From NCBI GenBank assembly GCA_034638255.1, contig JAWPGT010000003.1, positions 434,001 to 498,000 on the forward strand: a DNA stretch of 64,000 nt. The letters are read 5' to 3'. The notes under the pieces are model-generated. The model did no database searches. It saw only the letters and a program-made list of their open reading frames with translations, and was not told where the DNA came from. Below are positions 15,648 through 26,392 of this stretch, in pieces (within the stretch, counting starts at the first letter, position 1; every line of letters starts with the position of its first letter). The DNA comes from Coprinus comatus (Eukaryota > Basidiomycota > Agaricomycetes > Agaricales > Agaricaceae). A program made the position numbers and the translations under genes.

Positions 15648-16961
15648 CTAATCTGTACGAGAGCGCGGTCGGGAAAAACCATGCGTGTGTGTGGTTTGCG
15701 GTAGATCTGTTGAAGTACTTGATGTTGATGGAGGGACAACTGGTGACGACCTATCGCTTTCTTCGTCGTCACTTGATCCTTCGTGTTCTTTAGAGTTCGG
15801 TGCGTGAACCCGTGCATGCCTTCTCATGTTGCTAAGAACACTAAAATTACGACCGCAACCAGGTACTGGGCAAGCAAAAGCTGGAAGTTTCTCAGTTCCG
15901 CTGAGTGGGAAATGATTGTTGCACTTGTACTCACGTTTTTCGCCCGTATGACTGTTGAGGTGGATCTAGGTTTTGATTGTTAGCTTGTTAACACTTTGAG
16001 TTGGCGAGAAAATCACCCTCAGACTACTAGGTCTATTGAATAATTTTCCACAGAATTTGCAATCATACTTCCCAAGAGGAGTGGCTGAATTGGAATCATC
16101 TAGGAATCGTCCAAAGGAAATGGGGTGGTTAGAGGGGCGGCTAGATCCAGTAGCAAAAGGATGGGCAATTGGAGTCCTTTGGTTATCTTCATACACTTGC
16201 CCCACATCTAAGTTGGTCGCTATAACCCATGGGGAAACAGCCTGAACAAGTGCCGGTGGTGTATCAGGGCTTGGTACCTGAGAAGTATTGACTAGATTAG
16301 GTGGCGAGGGCAAAGGAGGCATTTGGCGGTTAGATTGCTGAGAGCGCTGGTCATGATGAGTTGCTGGCTGATTTACAGGACGCCGATAAGTATTGTGGTC
16401 AGAGGACCAGACTCGACTCCCTGAAGCTTGGCGAGGATCATTGGAATAAGGAGGGTTAATAACTGGCCTCTCTACCGATGGTGCAGGTTGAGGTTGAGCA
16501 CGAGTGAAAGAGGATGATCGAGTCCAATGTCGGTTGTTGGGGTATGGCTGCCTTTCGTATAATTGCCTTTCTCTATCACGGCTTGTTAGAGGCGCAGAGG
16601 GCACAGAAGAATGCTCGGACAGCGATGTCGACTAAATGAGATGGACAAGGTTAGCAAAAGAGTGGAACGGAAAGGTAGATTGCCATGCCATACTCTGTGC
16701 ACTCGAAAAGAACGGCCTGTAGATACAGGAGACTGTGAGCTAACTGTTGGTGCATCACTCTCATCATCGTTTACTCTCAGTTGCGCCAGTGTCATTGACG
16801 GAGATTCATTCGGAGGTAAATGCATAAATTCATCTATCGTTAGTTAGTTCCCGCTTAACTTCTTCATAGCCGAATGGTAGAGTTTCACCTCTGAATAAAT
16901 GCCTAATTGGCGGGAGAGTAACTCGCCGATTTGGATCACTGTTGTCGAACGGACTAGACAT
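15648..16961 (-). CDS. C2H2 zinc-finger transcription factor (two fingers)
   Basis: Nuclear DNA-binding regulator. The first exon starts MSSPFDNSDPNRRVTLPPIR and reaches HLFR; a 55-nt intron with a strong CTAAC branch site restores the frame to DEFMHLPPNESPS. Further introns lie at about 16,680-16,625 and 16,000. The middle is Pro/Gln/Ser/Arg-rich. Finger 1 is YDCKFCGKLFNRPSSLR followed by a HLNSHTGEK-type linker; finger 2 is FACPVPGCGRNFSVLSNMRR then HARVH. After splicing, the frame ends in an acidic/Ser-rich tail DDEESDRSSP and closes with HGFSRPRSRTD at 15648, not at the longer unspliced frame. LPPI(R)xLF plus two C-terminal fingers is a layout common in fungal C2H2 regulators, some of which affect mushroom development; the target is unknown. 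Confidence 0.8.
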
Positions 16962-17517
16962 GGAGATCGTGGAGGAAAAGAAAGATGAAGTTTTTTAGTT
17001 GTCAATGATGCAGTATATATTAGAGCTGGTGTTTTGAAAGTTGAACGAATAGGATCACTTCATTAGGACCGTCGGCTGTCCAGTCCTAAAGGGATGTCTC
17101 CAAGTATGTAGCCGGGTGATGTGCATTAGGCACAGCCATCGAAGAAATCAGGACTGTCGTGGTAATGGTAATGTCTCCCGGTAACCATATTTGCAACCAA
17201 GCCGATTCATTTCAGGGGGAAATAGCGTGATGAAAGACCAGATATGATAGCAATAATCCCCCAAAGATCTGAGATTTCTTAGGGGGAGAGCGGAGCAACT
17301 CTCACGGGAAACTCGCTGCCAGTATACAAGGGACAAAGGCCGTTTATGAAGTGTGAACATCAATATGTCGTAGTAACACAGTTAAAATAATTCTGTGAAT
17401 CTTGCGTAACATGTCTTGCTATAATAAACATTAACCGAATCATGAACGAGTTTCAAAAGTACAAACCGTTGTGCTACGTTATTGGTTCTCTAATTGGCAT
17501 GATATTTTTAAGATTCC
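16962..17517. other. Intergenic, no gene seen
   Basis: Lies upstream of the C2H2 gene and downstream of the BolA-like gene. No open frame with a recognisable domain. Confidence 0.45.
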
Positions 17518-18043
17518 GAAGCTCGCGCTACCTCTTCTCCTGTCTTGGTTTCAAGCGATAATGCATGTAATCCTTGAGCAAACTCGTCCGCCAGAATCGA
17601 ATTAATCATACGGTGCCTCTGGATGGGGCTCTGTGAGATGTATTCAGTAATTAATATCTTTGATGGCTTTCATGTTTGTAGCCACCTTTCCTTTGAAGGC
17701 CTCAGAGACTATCCGAATCGAGAAATCTGTGTTACGTGTCATTGAGTTGTATGTCACTACGCTTCACCGGACTCACGCGTTTCTCCGTTATTCCCGTTGT
17801 TATCTCGCATTGCGACGTGATGGCGATGTTTTGACGAATCATTTCTTATCACCATTTGAGTTGGTTGCAAGAGGGAAGTCAACTAAAGCAACGAGTCATC
17901 ATGCATCAGAATGTCTGAACCTGAAAGAAATGTGAAATTACCTTTTCGTGGATAGACGATTGTACAGGACCCGTTGTAGTGGCCATAGCTGAGAGAAGTC
18001 TACCTCCGGAATATCGGAAAGGATCCACTAAACGGGAAATCAT
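17518..18043 (-). CDS. BolA-like protein
   Basis: Small BolA/Fra2-Aim1 family protein; family members partner monothiol glutaredoxins in Fe-S cluster handling. Four exons joined by short introns give MISRLVDPFRYSGGRLLSAM, then ATTTGPVQSSIHEK, LTSLLQPTQMVIRNDSSKHR, HHVAMRDNNGNNGETR, DFSIRIVSEAFKGK and SPIQRHRMINSILADEF followed by AQGLHALSLETKTGEE. The characteristic parts are the ND(S).H..H stretch, FSIRIVSEAFKGK, QRHRMI and GLHALSL. The first 20 residues are Arg/Ser-rich without acidic residues, so mitochondrial import is plausible; a start at the internal methionine (MATTTGP) would give a cytosolic form. The start codon at 18043 is the first ATG in frame. Length about 110 residues is normal for the family. 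The plus-strand open frame across the same DNA is an antisense shadow. Confidence 0.87.
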
Positions 18044-18916
18044 ACCAATTTATTTCTCAACTGCGAAGGAATATCCATTGCTGCCATTGTTTGTGCTTGA
18101 TTGGTCAAGCCGACACCGGCAAATACCGATCACAACACATTAATTTGTGATGACATTGGTACCTTCAGTGCTGTTGAACGGGCAATTGACAGTGCCGGTT
18201 GCTTACTGTCTAGGTAGAGTGAACTTGTATGTATAGGATCAGCTCATTCGAAGATCACGGGGGATTCGAAATCACCCCTTATATCCATTTTAGGAAGTAT
18301 TATTATGAAGATTCCTAACCCACTCAATATCGCACTCGAGACTTAGTACAACATATCTACATCTTGCAGGTACAGGTTCATATTAGTTCCAGTCGCAAGC
18401 GTCGACTTTCTGAGCAGAGTTTTGATTCCCCATTCAGTTATATATGAGAACTTCATGCAATGCACGGGTCTACAAGCGTACATCAACAGGAGATCGGAAA
18501 TGTTTTGAGTATTTTATATAATAAGTTAATAGATCCATCAGCGACGGAGAATCATACCCCTACAAAACGTCAGTGGAGATAAGAGTAAGCATCATTATCG
18601 TCTTTTTCTTGACTTGAAGATTGTTTGAGTATTTCCTCGTTCTTCGGTCTTGTCCCCTTGACACCCGGAGAACAAGTATGAGATATATTGAGGTGTTTAT
18701 TTATATCCATAGACGTATGTACCTAAAAATAGAGCAATAAATGTGGATATCAAGGAATGTCATTACAAACAGAAAACCTGGAGGTGATTTGTGTGGTTAT
18801 GGTTATATAGACGCTGTTCTATTTACATGGAACTTGACCTATCGCACTGCTAAGTCATGTCATGCAAATGTGCAGTGAAGAAGTCGTCGGGGTATCACAG
18901 GAAAACTGGGGTAGGT

Positions 18917-19389
18917 CCTCACTGAGATTTCATCCCATCATGACCGCAGTCACAGAGTGACCATTGCATTCACTCCGTGACCAACTCACTTCAGTATTAA
19001 ATTGGGTTTGGAAATGATGGTCTCAGGTGTCATATTTCAGTCCCTGTATACTAGTGTATACTTTCTTTGCATTTGAATCCTAATTTGCATTTACAGAGTG
19101 AGCTCTACACATAATTTTGCATCAAAGTGATCGTTTAGCAAAGATACCTTCCTAATCGGGAGAGGATTTGGGATACTTTGAAAGCTCGCTGTACCATTTT
19201 GAACCAGTGAATCTTCTCAAAAATTTAAAGTCTAGTATACGTGTGTGTTCCAAATAGATTTGTAGTTTTAGAATTTTATCCTGTAGGTTGTACAAGGGCC
19301 AAGGGGCTGTTTTGTTCCAACTGTCTGACAAATGGTGGACATCTGTCACGCTTGCATCACGCTTGTGATGGGATGGGATCTCAGTGAGG
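18917..19389. mobile_element. MITE-like element with 24-bp terminal inverted repeats
   Basis: The 24 bases at 18917-18940 (starting CCTCACTGAGAT, ending CATCCCATCA) match the reverse complement of 19366-19389 with two mismatches (TT versus CC in the middle). Just inside the left end, 18949-18960 and 18970-18981 form a second near-perfect inverted pair (GTCACAGAGTGA / TCACTCCGTGAC) around a 9-nt loop. The body of about 470 bp has no coding capacity. This is the form of a miniature inverted-repeat element; a target-site duplication could not be defined. Confidence 0.55.
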
Positions 19390-19940
19390 GGGCCTCCGTC
19401 AGAGCAATCCGTGAAAAATCAACCCTAGCGATGGGTCGTGTATCTCTTTTCCCTTTATGGTGCGTTCCCACGGACCCAAGCTGTCGATGAAACTTTCTAA
19501 AGTCACGCTGAGACTTCTAGATGATGGAGAGTTGAACTTGCTAGCACCTCCAAAATATTTATTCGCACATCTGGTCTCTTAAATGAAATAAAGAAGGGGG
19601 CAGGTATCTACAATATGTAAAAGGATGAAGCTGAGGAAGCAGTAGGCATTACAATGCGGTCACCGTGAAGTCACCAGTAGGTGGCACGTGCTGCCCCAGC
19701 TTCAGCTCTTCAAAATGGGGCCAAAGTGATCTCTCGCCTTGATCACCATGAACATTACCAGGGAGGCCCAAAAGCGAGGTCACTTTTATATCCACTAAGA
19801 GATTTTTTTTACAGGACATCAGATTACACACGGTGTACACGTTACTCTGTTGTTTTGTGTGACCCGGTAATGACCTGTCGTGACATATTGTGACCCGAAC
19901 CAGCGCTGCTTGCACGGAGGCCGCCTAGTGAGACCTATTA

Positions 19941-20443
19941 CAGTCAATTACCGACCAATGGGACAGTTGAGTTGAGTCGCCTCGGAAAAATTGCTTAAAA
20001 TATATATAAAATATACGAAAATATTGCTTTACTTTTTTGGCTATTGCATTGACTGAGTTCTAGTCTATCAAAATTATTTGAGGTAGCAAGTTTTTACAAT
20101 CTATAAGTTCAGTGTTTATCACAATCTACACTAGCCATTGGGACAGTCACACTATGCCACTCTATAATCTCATTTTTGTGAGATGAGTGTCTAAAAACAT
20201 CAAACCAGGGTATATGCATATAATTCATGGTGATGGGAGTAAAAGAAGGAATTTTAGTAGAAAACAGGGATTTGGTGTATTTTTGGACATAAAACTGATG
20301 TTGGTAGTAGCAGGAAGCAACATAAACACTCCATATTTAAAGTGTAGATAGGCCTATATATGAGAAAGATATTGTACTAAAGTCTGAGGTCACGAAATTT
20401 GGTCCCATTGGCTAGTGGTGTCCCATCGGCCGGTGATTGACTG
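19941..20443. mobile_element. MITE-like element with 26-bp imperfect terminal inverted repeats
   Basis: Bases 19941-19966 (CAGTCAATTACCGACC then AATGGGACAG) match the reverse complement of 20418-20443 at 22 of 26 positions; all three internal differences are transitions. Internal copies of the same word occur in both orientations near 20,130 (CACTAGCCATTGGGACAG) and 20,402 (GGTCCCATTGGCTAGTG), so the two ends have a compound sub-repeat structure. About 500 bp, AT-rich, no open frame. Confidence 0.6.
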
Positions 20444-20579
20444 CATGTATCTAATCCGCATTTAGCAGATCGGCCATGACTGAGCGGGATCACGCTTGGT
20501 GATAGGGTAGAGGTGAGCACGTGATGTTATTTTACAATAAGTGTGACAATCCAAAATCATCTCCTTGAAGTACGAAAAA

Positions 20580-22176
20580 ATGGCGTGCGTTATGTCATTG
20601 GAAACAACCACTTTTCCGAACAAACGTACATGGGAAACAACTCTCCTGCAACGAGGCTTAGTGGATAACTGTTTTGAAGAAGGCCAGTACGAAATAGCTA
20701 TTGCAACACTCGACCAACTACGGTCTTCAGATTTTAATCCTTGGCCGTAAGCACGCGCCCTATTCCTACTATCTGCTTCTTGGATCGAAATTAATCTAAG
20801 AAATATATAGTCCTCACTTACGGCAACTTATCTACATCTCACTGCAATCCAGTGAGGAAACAAACCGTCTTGATGAACTGGAACATTCGCAAACCTCATC
20901 CTCCTCATCAAAACAAGCATCCCCTTTAAAACACTCGAAGAAGCAATATTCTTCGTTAAACCATATACCTGCCAAAGCTATATTAGATGCACAAAAACTG
21001 CTCATGAGTTACCTGAGCACAAATTCTCCTAAATCCTTGTCACGTTCCTTGCCTACGAGGAAAGCATTGTCAGGTCTTACACATGACGGTGACTCTCTTG
21101 TTTCCAAACGGTCAATCTGTATCGCACAGTGCAAGGATTGCTGGGAATTTCTTAGCTCAGACTTCTTATCCCGCCACGACACTTCTGCCATATCCCAGCG
21201 TTCACTATCTTTAAATACCTTACGCCAAGATGCAATCAAGGGCGGTGTCGTCTCGTGCCTCAGTGATTTTTCCTGGCCGGTATTGGAGTGGCTGGTCTCT
21301 CTGTTTGAAACTGACGAAAGAGATCACGATATGGGCGATGGTTAGTTTATTTCGTGTTCTTGAATACTTAAATCTAAAACAGTTCGATTTTTAGTTCGAT
21401 ACTCCCCTCTTCTAGCCGAACAAATCGTTGACAGCAATGGAAAAGTGTATATTGAAACTCCCGTTAGCATTATTATACACTGTGTTCAGCAGAAGCAACC
21501 ACTCTATCAAAGATTGGCACCTCGCCTCTTATCACTCGTACGTTTACCTTGATTTGGAGAAGCATAATGTGATGACTTATCCTACCAGCTTGCTGGTTTG
21601 ACGACATCTTCGCAAGTGGATCTGCAAACTCTTGTCGTGGCACTATACACTCGCCTTGCCTCAACCAATATTGTTGGAGATATCTCTCGTCTCTTTTCGC
21701 AAACAAATCAATCTGCAGCGGTTCTAAGGTTCAAACTCGCATTGTACTCCAGATTCGTAGCAGTGAAGACGGATTTGATCGATAAACCAAGACCGCAACC
21801 ACGATCTCGTCTTCGCAACTCCAAGCAAAACGGAAATCCAGACACAATTGACCCACCTCGTAAATCCCACAATCCCACTGCTACCGAAATCCTTCATCTA
21901 TTTCAGCTTGAATCTCCTAAAACTGACACCTACGTCAATGAATCGTTACCGACATCGCTATGGTTTAAGCACCAACTTCTGACAACCTATGGCACTCTGC
22001 AAATGATAGTGCCAACAAAAGATAGAGATTCAGATTGGCTCCGACTGCTGAATGGTGAACTTAATCAGATTGTCCGAAATATGTTACAGAACCAAGGATC
22101 TGAAGGTGATTTATACCAAAGGTTGTTGGAAAGCCAAATTGTTGCTTGGAAATTGTCACAAACTGCTTCCACTTAA
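20580..22176 (+). CDS. Hypothetical protein, alpha-helical, unknown function
   Basis: Spliced gene of four exons and about 480 residues. The start ATG gives MACVMSLETTTFPNKRTW followed by RGLVDNCFEEGQYEIAIATL, DQLRSSDF and, across the first intron, NPWPPHLRQLIYISLQSS. Later exons carry CIAQCKDCWEFLSSDFLSR, VLEWLVSLFETDERD, and a long C-terminal exon with a basic Pro/Arg/Ser linker (DKPRPQPRSRLRNSKQNG). The N-terminal EGQY.IAIATLDQL resembles a TPR-like helix pair, but I cannot assign a family. No signal peptide and no sustained hydrophobic span. Introns restore frame cleanly at 20749, 21340 and 21539, which supports a real gene. It converges with the CREG-like gene 53 bp downstream. Confidence 0.65.
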
Positions 22177-22229
22177 TTGTTCAACTGTAGTCTTGAAGCA
22201 AAGTAGAAATCCTTACCTATCGTCGGAAC

Positions 22230-23202
22230 CTAAGATCCTTGTGTGATCAATCTCATATGCTCCTCACGGTATTCATCAAGGCGAGTCTCGGTTAGCGCAT
22301 GCAACATGGTCGAAATAGAATCCTGGTATAATTCAAGTGGTATATACCTAATATAGTGTTCACTACTGACATTGATCAGTTTCAGCAAATTGTGAAACCA
22401 TGACCCACTAACTCGCCAAACCCTCCAACAAAATAGACTGTCTATAAATCGGACGATCAAATTGAAATTTGAGCGCCGAGCAAATAAATAAGTAAGTAGT
22501 GATCAAACATGAGGATCGAAGCGAGCCCAATATGACTAGCACATCAATTAGTTCGGAGATAAACTCGGAGGATATACCAAGACCAACGACATGAACAGCA
22601 TCGTCATCATTTGGTAACCACCATTTAGCATCCGGATTTTTTACAAGATAACATCTTTGTAAACGTTCAACATCAGGGATACTCTCTGATTCTTTGAAAA
22701 CAGTGATGTTGCCTATCAATGCCACACGAGCTTGATTAGCAAATGGTCGAAGAGGGAGGTTATGGATATGGAAGCAGTCTGCCCAGGAGCAGGGAGAATA
22801 TTGCGACTATAGCGAGAGACTGGAAGGAAAAGCAACGTTAACGAGGCATTTTTTATGACAACTCAAAAAATTTTACTTGGTTGAGCCAAAAGAAGTAGTA
22901 AGATATCTCCAACCTTGTGTAATAGTCTGGCAGTGAAAAGGGGACACCTTTAATATGGATAGGGGTCGACCGATATCCAAGCTCTAGGGGATTCCTGTAC
23001 TGTACCTGAAAGCCTTGCGTTATCCGAGGGCCATCGAGCCTACAGAGTTTGCACATTGATCCACAAGATTCTGTGCTATCCTTGCCGGAATTGCTGGTTG
23101 TTACCCTAACGCAGCCGTAAGTTTTGAGGTTTATGGAGACTGACCAGCATCGTAAACCGTTTCTCGCCCGTAAACAGGCATACACGGGCACATATACATC
23201 AT
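22230..23202 (-). CDS. CREG-like, pyridoxamine 5'-phosphate oxidase-like split-barrel protein
   Basis: Protein of the CREG/PNPOx-like FMN-binding split-barrel fold. Spliced pieces read ETVYDAAIPARIAQ, NLVDQCANSVGSMA, a short uncertain stretch, GVPFSLPDYY, LLFLPVSRYSRNIL, PGQTASIS, ARVALIGNITVFKESES, CYLVKNPDAKWWLPNDDD, SYWARFDPH, VYFVGGFGD, and EHYIRYIPLELYQDS. KNPDA.WWLP, YWARFDP and the YFVGGFG...YIPLELYQ ending are the family signatures. About seven short introns. CREG proteins are usually secreted or lysosomal/vacuolar glycoproteins and many have lost FMN binding. The 5' end is uncertain: the in-frame start near 23202 begins MMYMCPCMPVYGRETV and shows no proper signal peptide, so a further upstream exon may exist or the 5' part may be damaged. 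Confidence 0.7.
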
Positions 23203-23438
23203 TTTGCACTGAGCTTCATGGTATAGAAAGAAGTCCTAGGAAAGTGAATCCAAAGTGTTCGTGGTAGGTTTGTGCAGGTGCTATCTAACAGGGACCATCT
23301 CCTCCATGTGTTCTTGTCTCACACGGACAAATGTGCATTTGTCTACTTCCCGCGAATTAACTCTTTAGTAGATGGAGGATATTACCAGAGAAAGGCTTTC
23401 TTATAGATTACACCAAACTACATATCCGATGTTAACAT

Positions 23439-26392
23439 TCATATATCACCCTCACTCAGGATGTCATCTCCAGAATTTGCAGGGGAATCGCTTAAATTAA
23501 TGTCCTGCAAGTCATTGGCAGGCTCGTTGCCATCCAAAGTGGTGATTTGTTGTTGCCTTTTCCATATGTCCACCAGATGCTCTGGTGTACTCGCATTCTC
23601 AATAGATTTATCCTCCCGAATTTTGATGAAACGGGGGAAGCGTATGCTTAGACCTTTTGAAGCAGATACCAGCCCCTTGGCGGCAACCGAAACGGGACTG
23701 ATGGTGATACTAATAGTGTGCGTGAAGTCATGAGAAGAGTTGGATGCTCTAACAAATTTGCGAGATACATACTCTGCTCCTCGTATCTCCCATACTTCTC
23801 GGGGCTGGAAATATACATCTGGCTTGAAACCTAGTAGCCTACAAAGGTAAGATTTGTAGGGCTGAAGTGGATTCAATAGTACTGGCCTCCCAAGTCGCAT
23901 TCCCAAAGTGGTTGAATTGCACAGCGTGCCCCCACTTCATCAGAAAGATAATATCTATCTTTTAAATCCTTGATTTCAATTGATTAGATATGTGAATTTA
24001 CCAGAATTCTTAGTGCTCCTCATACCTGATAAAATTTGTCCGTGAAACCTAAACTTTTTTAAGTGACATGAACTCCGTGGATAAGGTAGCTCACCTGACA
24101 TGCACTTGCATACAGCTACGAAGCGGCCATTGGCGGAGTTGTATAAGCCCATAAGCATGGGACTCCACCATTTAACTTTTCTACCATTACCATACCACGC
24201 ACCGATAGGGACAAGATCTAGGCTATCCCCAATTCCAGTAATATAGTCTTTCTTCAATTTCAGCCAGGCAGCCGTTCGCTTATCAGGTTCATAGGTTGCA
24301 GGCAGAGGTTTTTTACGCCTGTTTTCTGAGTCCTTTTCTCCATTTACGACAACTACATTGTCTAGCAACTGTCATCGGATTCAGTGGGAAAGAGGGTTCA
24401 CGACAAAAGACTGGAAGGACCTTAATCATTAAACCTTCACATTTACTTTCGACAGCTCTTCTCCAAAACTCTTCTATTCGAGGTTTTCCTTGTTCACTTT
24501 CCATACTTTCAACATGTGCAAAGTGTGCCGGACCTATTACGGTCGGTGTATATGGTGAAAAGTACTTGTACAACAGCGACCGGCGTTCACGAAATGTAGA
24601 TTGTAAGAGAGGCTGCATGCAATAGATCAGTCAAACTATTATGTTCCGAAAGCAGATTCACCTACTTTCTCATTCAGGTACATCAAATCGAATGCAAAAA
24701 GGCACACAGATACTTGAATGTCTTTCAGCTCTACGTCCTTTTTCTGACGATTGGAAAGTTCTTGGAATGTTTTCAATGAACCAGTGCGAGGGTCAATCGC
24801 AACAATTTCGGCATCCATGATGAATGAAGTGATAGTCCTATTTTTCATTCCAAGCTCTTGTGTAAGATGATAGATGTCAGGGTACTGGTATATGGATTAG
24901 ATACGTTTACCACACGAGTGAGGGGGGCGCTCTACCTTTGTCGTCATATCTTCTAAATGTCGCGAAAATATCTTGAACGCCTCAAGTTTACCCTGATTCA
25001 ACTTGGCATGAATTTGAGCTCTTTGCCCATCGTATTTGAATTCAGCAATAAATGAACGATTGTCTAGTTTTTCATAAATCTCTGTTAAAGAACGCATGGG
25101 AGATCCTAATGTTGGATGAATTGGTATCCCTGAGTGCCAGGTTTATTTGGTGTATTCTTCTTTGTAAAGCACGGGAATCACTTACCAATTGTAAGCGGAA
25201 CTCGTTCTTCAAGATTGCACAAACCGCTTTCCAATAAACTTGAAATTATGTCATCGTAATTGGGATGTTTGAAAAAAACACGTTTTAGCAGAGCTTCAGC
25301 TTCCGAGAATATGTAATTTAATTTTGTTCGTGCAGTATCCGTGGGCTTGTGTTTTGTGTTCGATGATAGTCGCCTCACATCAGTAAGGAGACCGTAGGAT
25401 ATAGTCAAACCATTATGCAACTCCTCCTCAGTAATGTTAGTAAGAACAATTGCCCGCGCTAGAGCTGAGAGCATAGATGTTCTGACCGCCCCCACACGCA
25501 GGTTCTGACATAAAGTCCTCGTCAAAAAACGGATCTCCTCGCCATTCGCCGACAGCAGAAGTCTTTCAACAATTTTCTCCTTTTGTCTGGCTGCGCCTTG
25601 CCCCTTCGAATTGGCAATCCTGAGTAATGAATCGTAAACATGAGATATAGTAAGAGGCGGATGTGGTATCAAGGTACGTATATTTGATTTTGCAGAGAAT
25701 GCAACATCTCCAGGGTCTCCTAAAGCATTATACAGGCGCTTTAGTGCTGCCGGAGTTATTCCGGATATGTTTTGTATTGCTCGAGATATGCTGGAAGGCC
25801 CTAGCCCCAACTCTACCGGCACATACGAAGGTGCCAGAGCATTTGAAAGCAAATATAATGATGGGAGCAATGATGCGGGATGCTTAACCAAGATGGTGCG
25901 GAAGCAATTCGTCAAAGTGTTGAGGATGGTGATACGTGAACGGGTTTGCGCTACTGTTGAGAGCGTGTGAGCTAAAAAGGCATATGGGGCATCCCCATGC
26001 AGCCAAGGTTGGTCTGTAGCATGATAGACTACTGGATCAACGGAAAGAGATTCGAATTGTGAAGGGTCTAGCACAATGGCTCTGTTCGACGTAGGAGTCC
26101 ATGCTCTTTCTTTCCCCTTGGACCCCGGCACGGGTTCTCCAGATTGAAGCGCGGACAATCCCTTCTCATCTTCGTCGCTGTCAATGACATAGGGTTGCGA
26201 TGGATCGTCTCCTTTGGCTCGGTTACGAATATGTAGGCCACTTTTGGATGACTCCAACCCCTTAGACTGAGCCGGGTTTTGAGATTTCTTAGGAGATTGG
26301 AAGTAAGTGTCAATATGAGTTTGGTTTACAGTTTTGAATTTCTTTCTCGGTGTCGTATTTGATAGTTCGTTTGGGTCTGCGCGTTTCGACAT
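23439..26392 (-). CDS. CDC9: ATP-dependent DNA ligase I
   Basis: Replicative DNA ligase that seals Okazaki fragments and finishes excision repair in the nucleus. The N-terminus (MSKRADPNELSNTTPRKKFK) carries a PIP box QTHIDTYF (Q-x2-I-x2-Y-F) for PCNA binding, then a disordered region and a helical DNA-binding domain. The nucleotidyltransferase core shows motif I FKYDGQR with the adenylated lysine, motif III/IIIa MDAEIVAID and FAFDLMYLN, motif IV EGLMIKVL, and motif V/VI region WLKLKKDYITGIGDSLDL and IRFPRFIKIRED. The OB-fold end includes DVYFQPREVWEIRGAEY. The start at 26392 is preferred because it places the PIP box about 25 residues in; an upstream in-frame codon is not conserved-looking. 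Multiple short introns. Length of about 830 residues fits ligase I. Ligase IV is excluded by the PIP box and absence of BRCT domains. Confidence 0.93.

Larger units (their letters stand above)
18044..20579. other. Gene-free 2.5-kb region with inverted-repeat elements
   Basis: No open frame here shows a recognisable domain or spliced continuation. The region holds at least two inverted-repeat structures (18917-19389 and 19941-20443, listed separately), recurring CACGCTTG and CCAATGGGACAG-like words, and AT-rich filler. It looks like a landing site for small non-autonomous elements. Confidence 0.55.

Noticed and set aside
18240..18300. Possible tRNA B-box-like sequence on the minus strand (TTTCGAATCCCC)
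   Set aside because: It lacks the GGTTC start of the B box, and no cloverleaf with an A box at the right spacing could be drawn.
18044..20579. Idea of a CRISPR-like or phage element in the repeat-rich gap
   Set aside because: Repeats are inverted pairs, not evenly spaced direct repeats, and the genome is eukaryotic.
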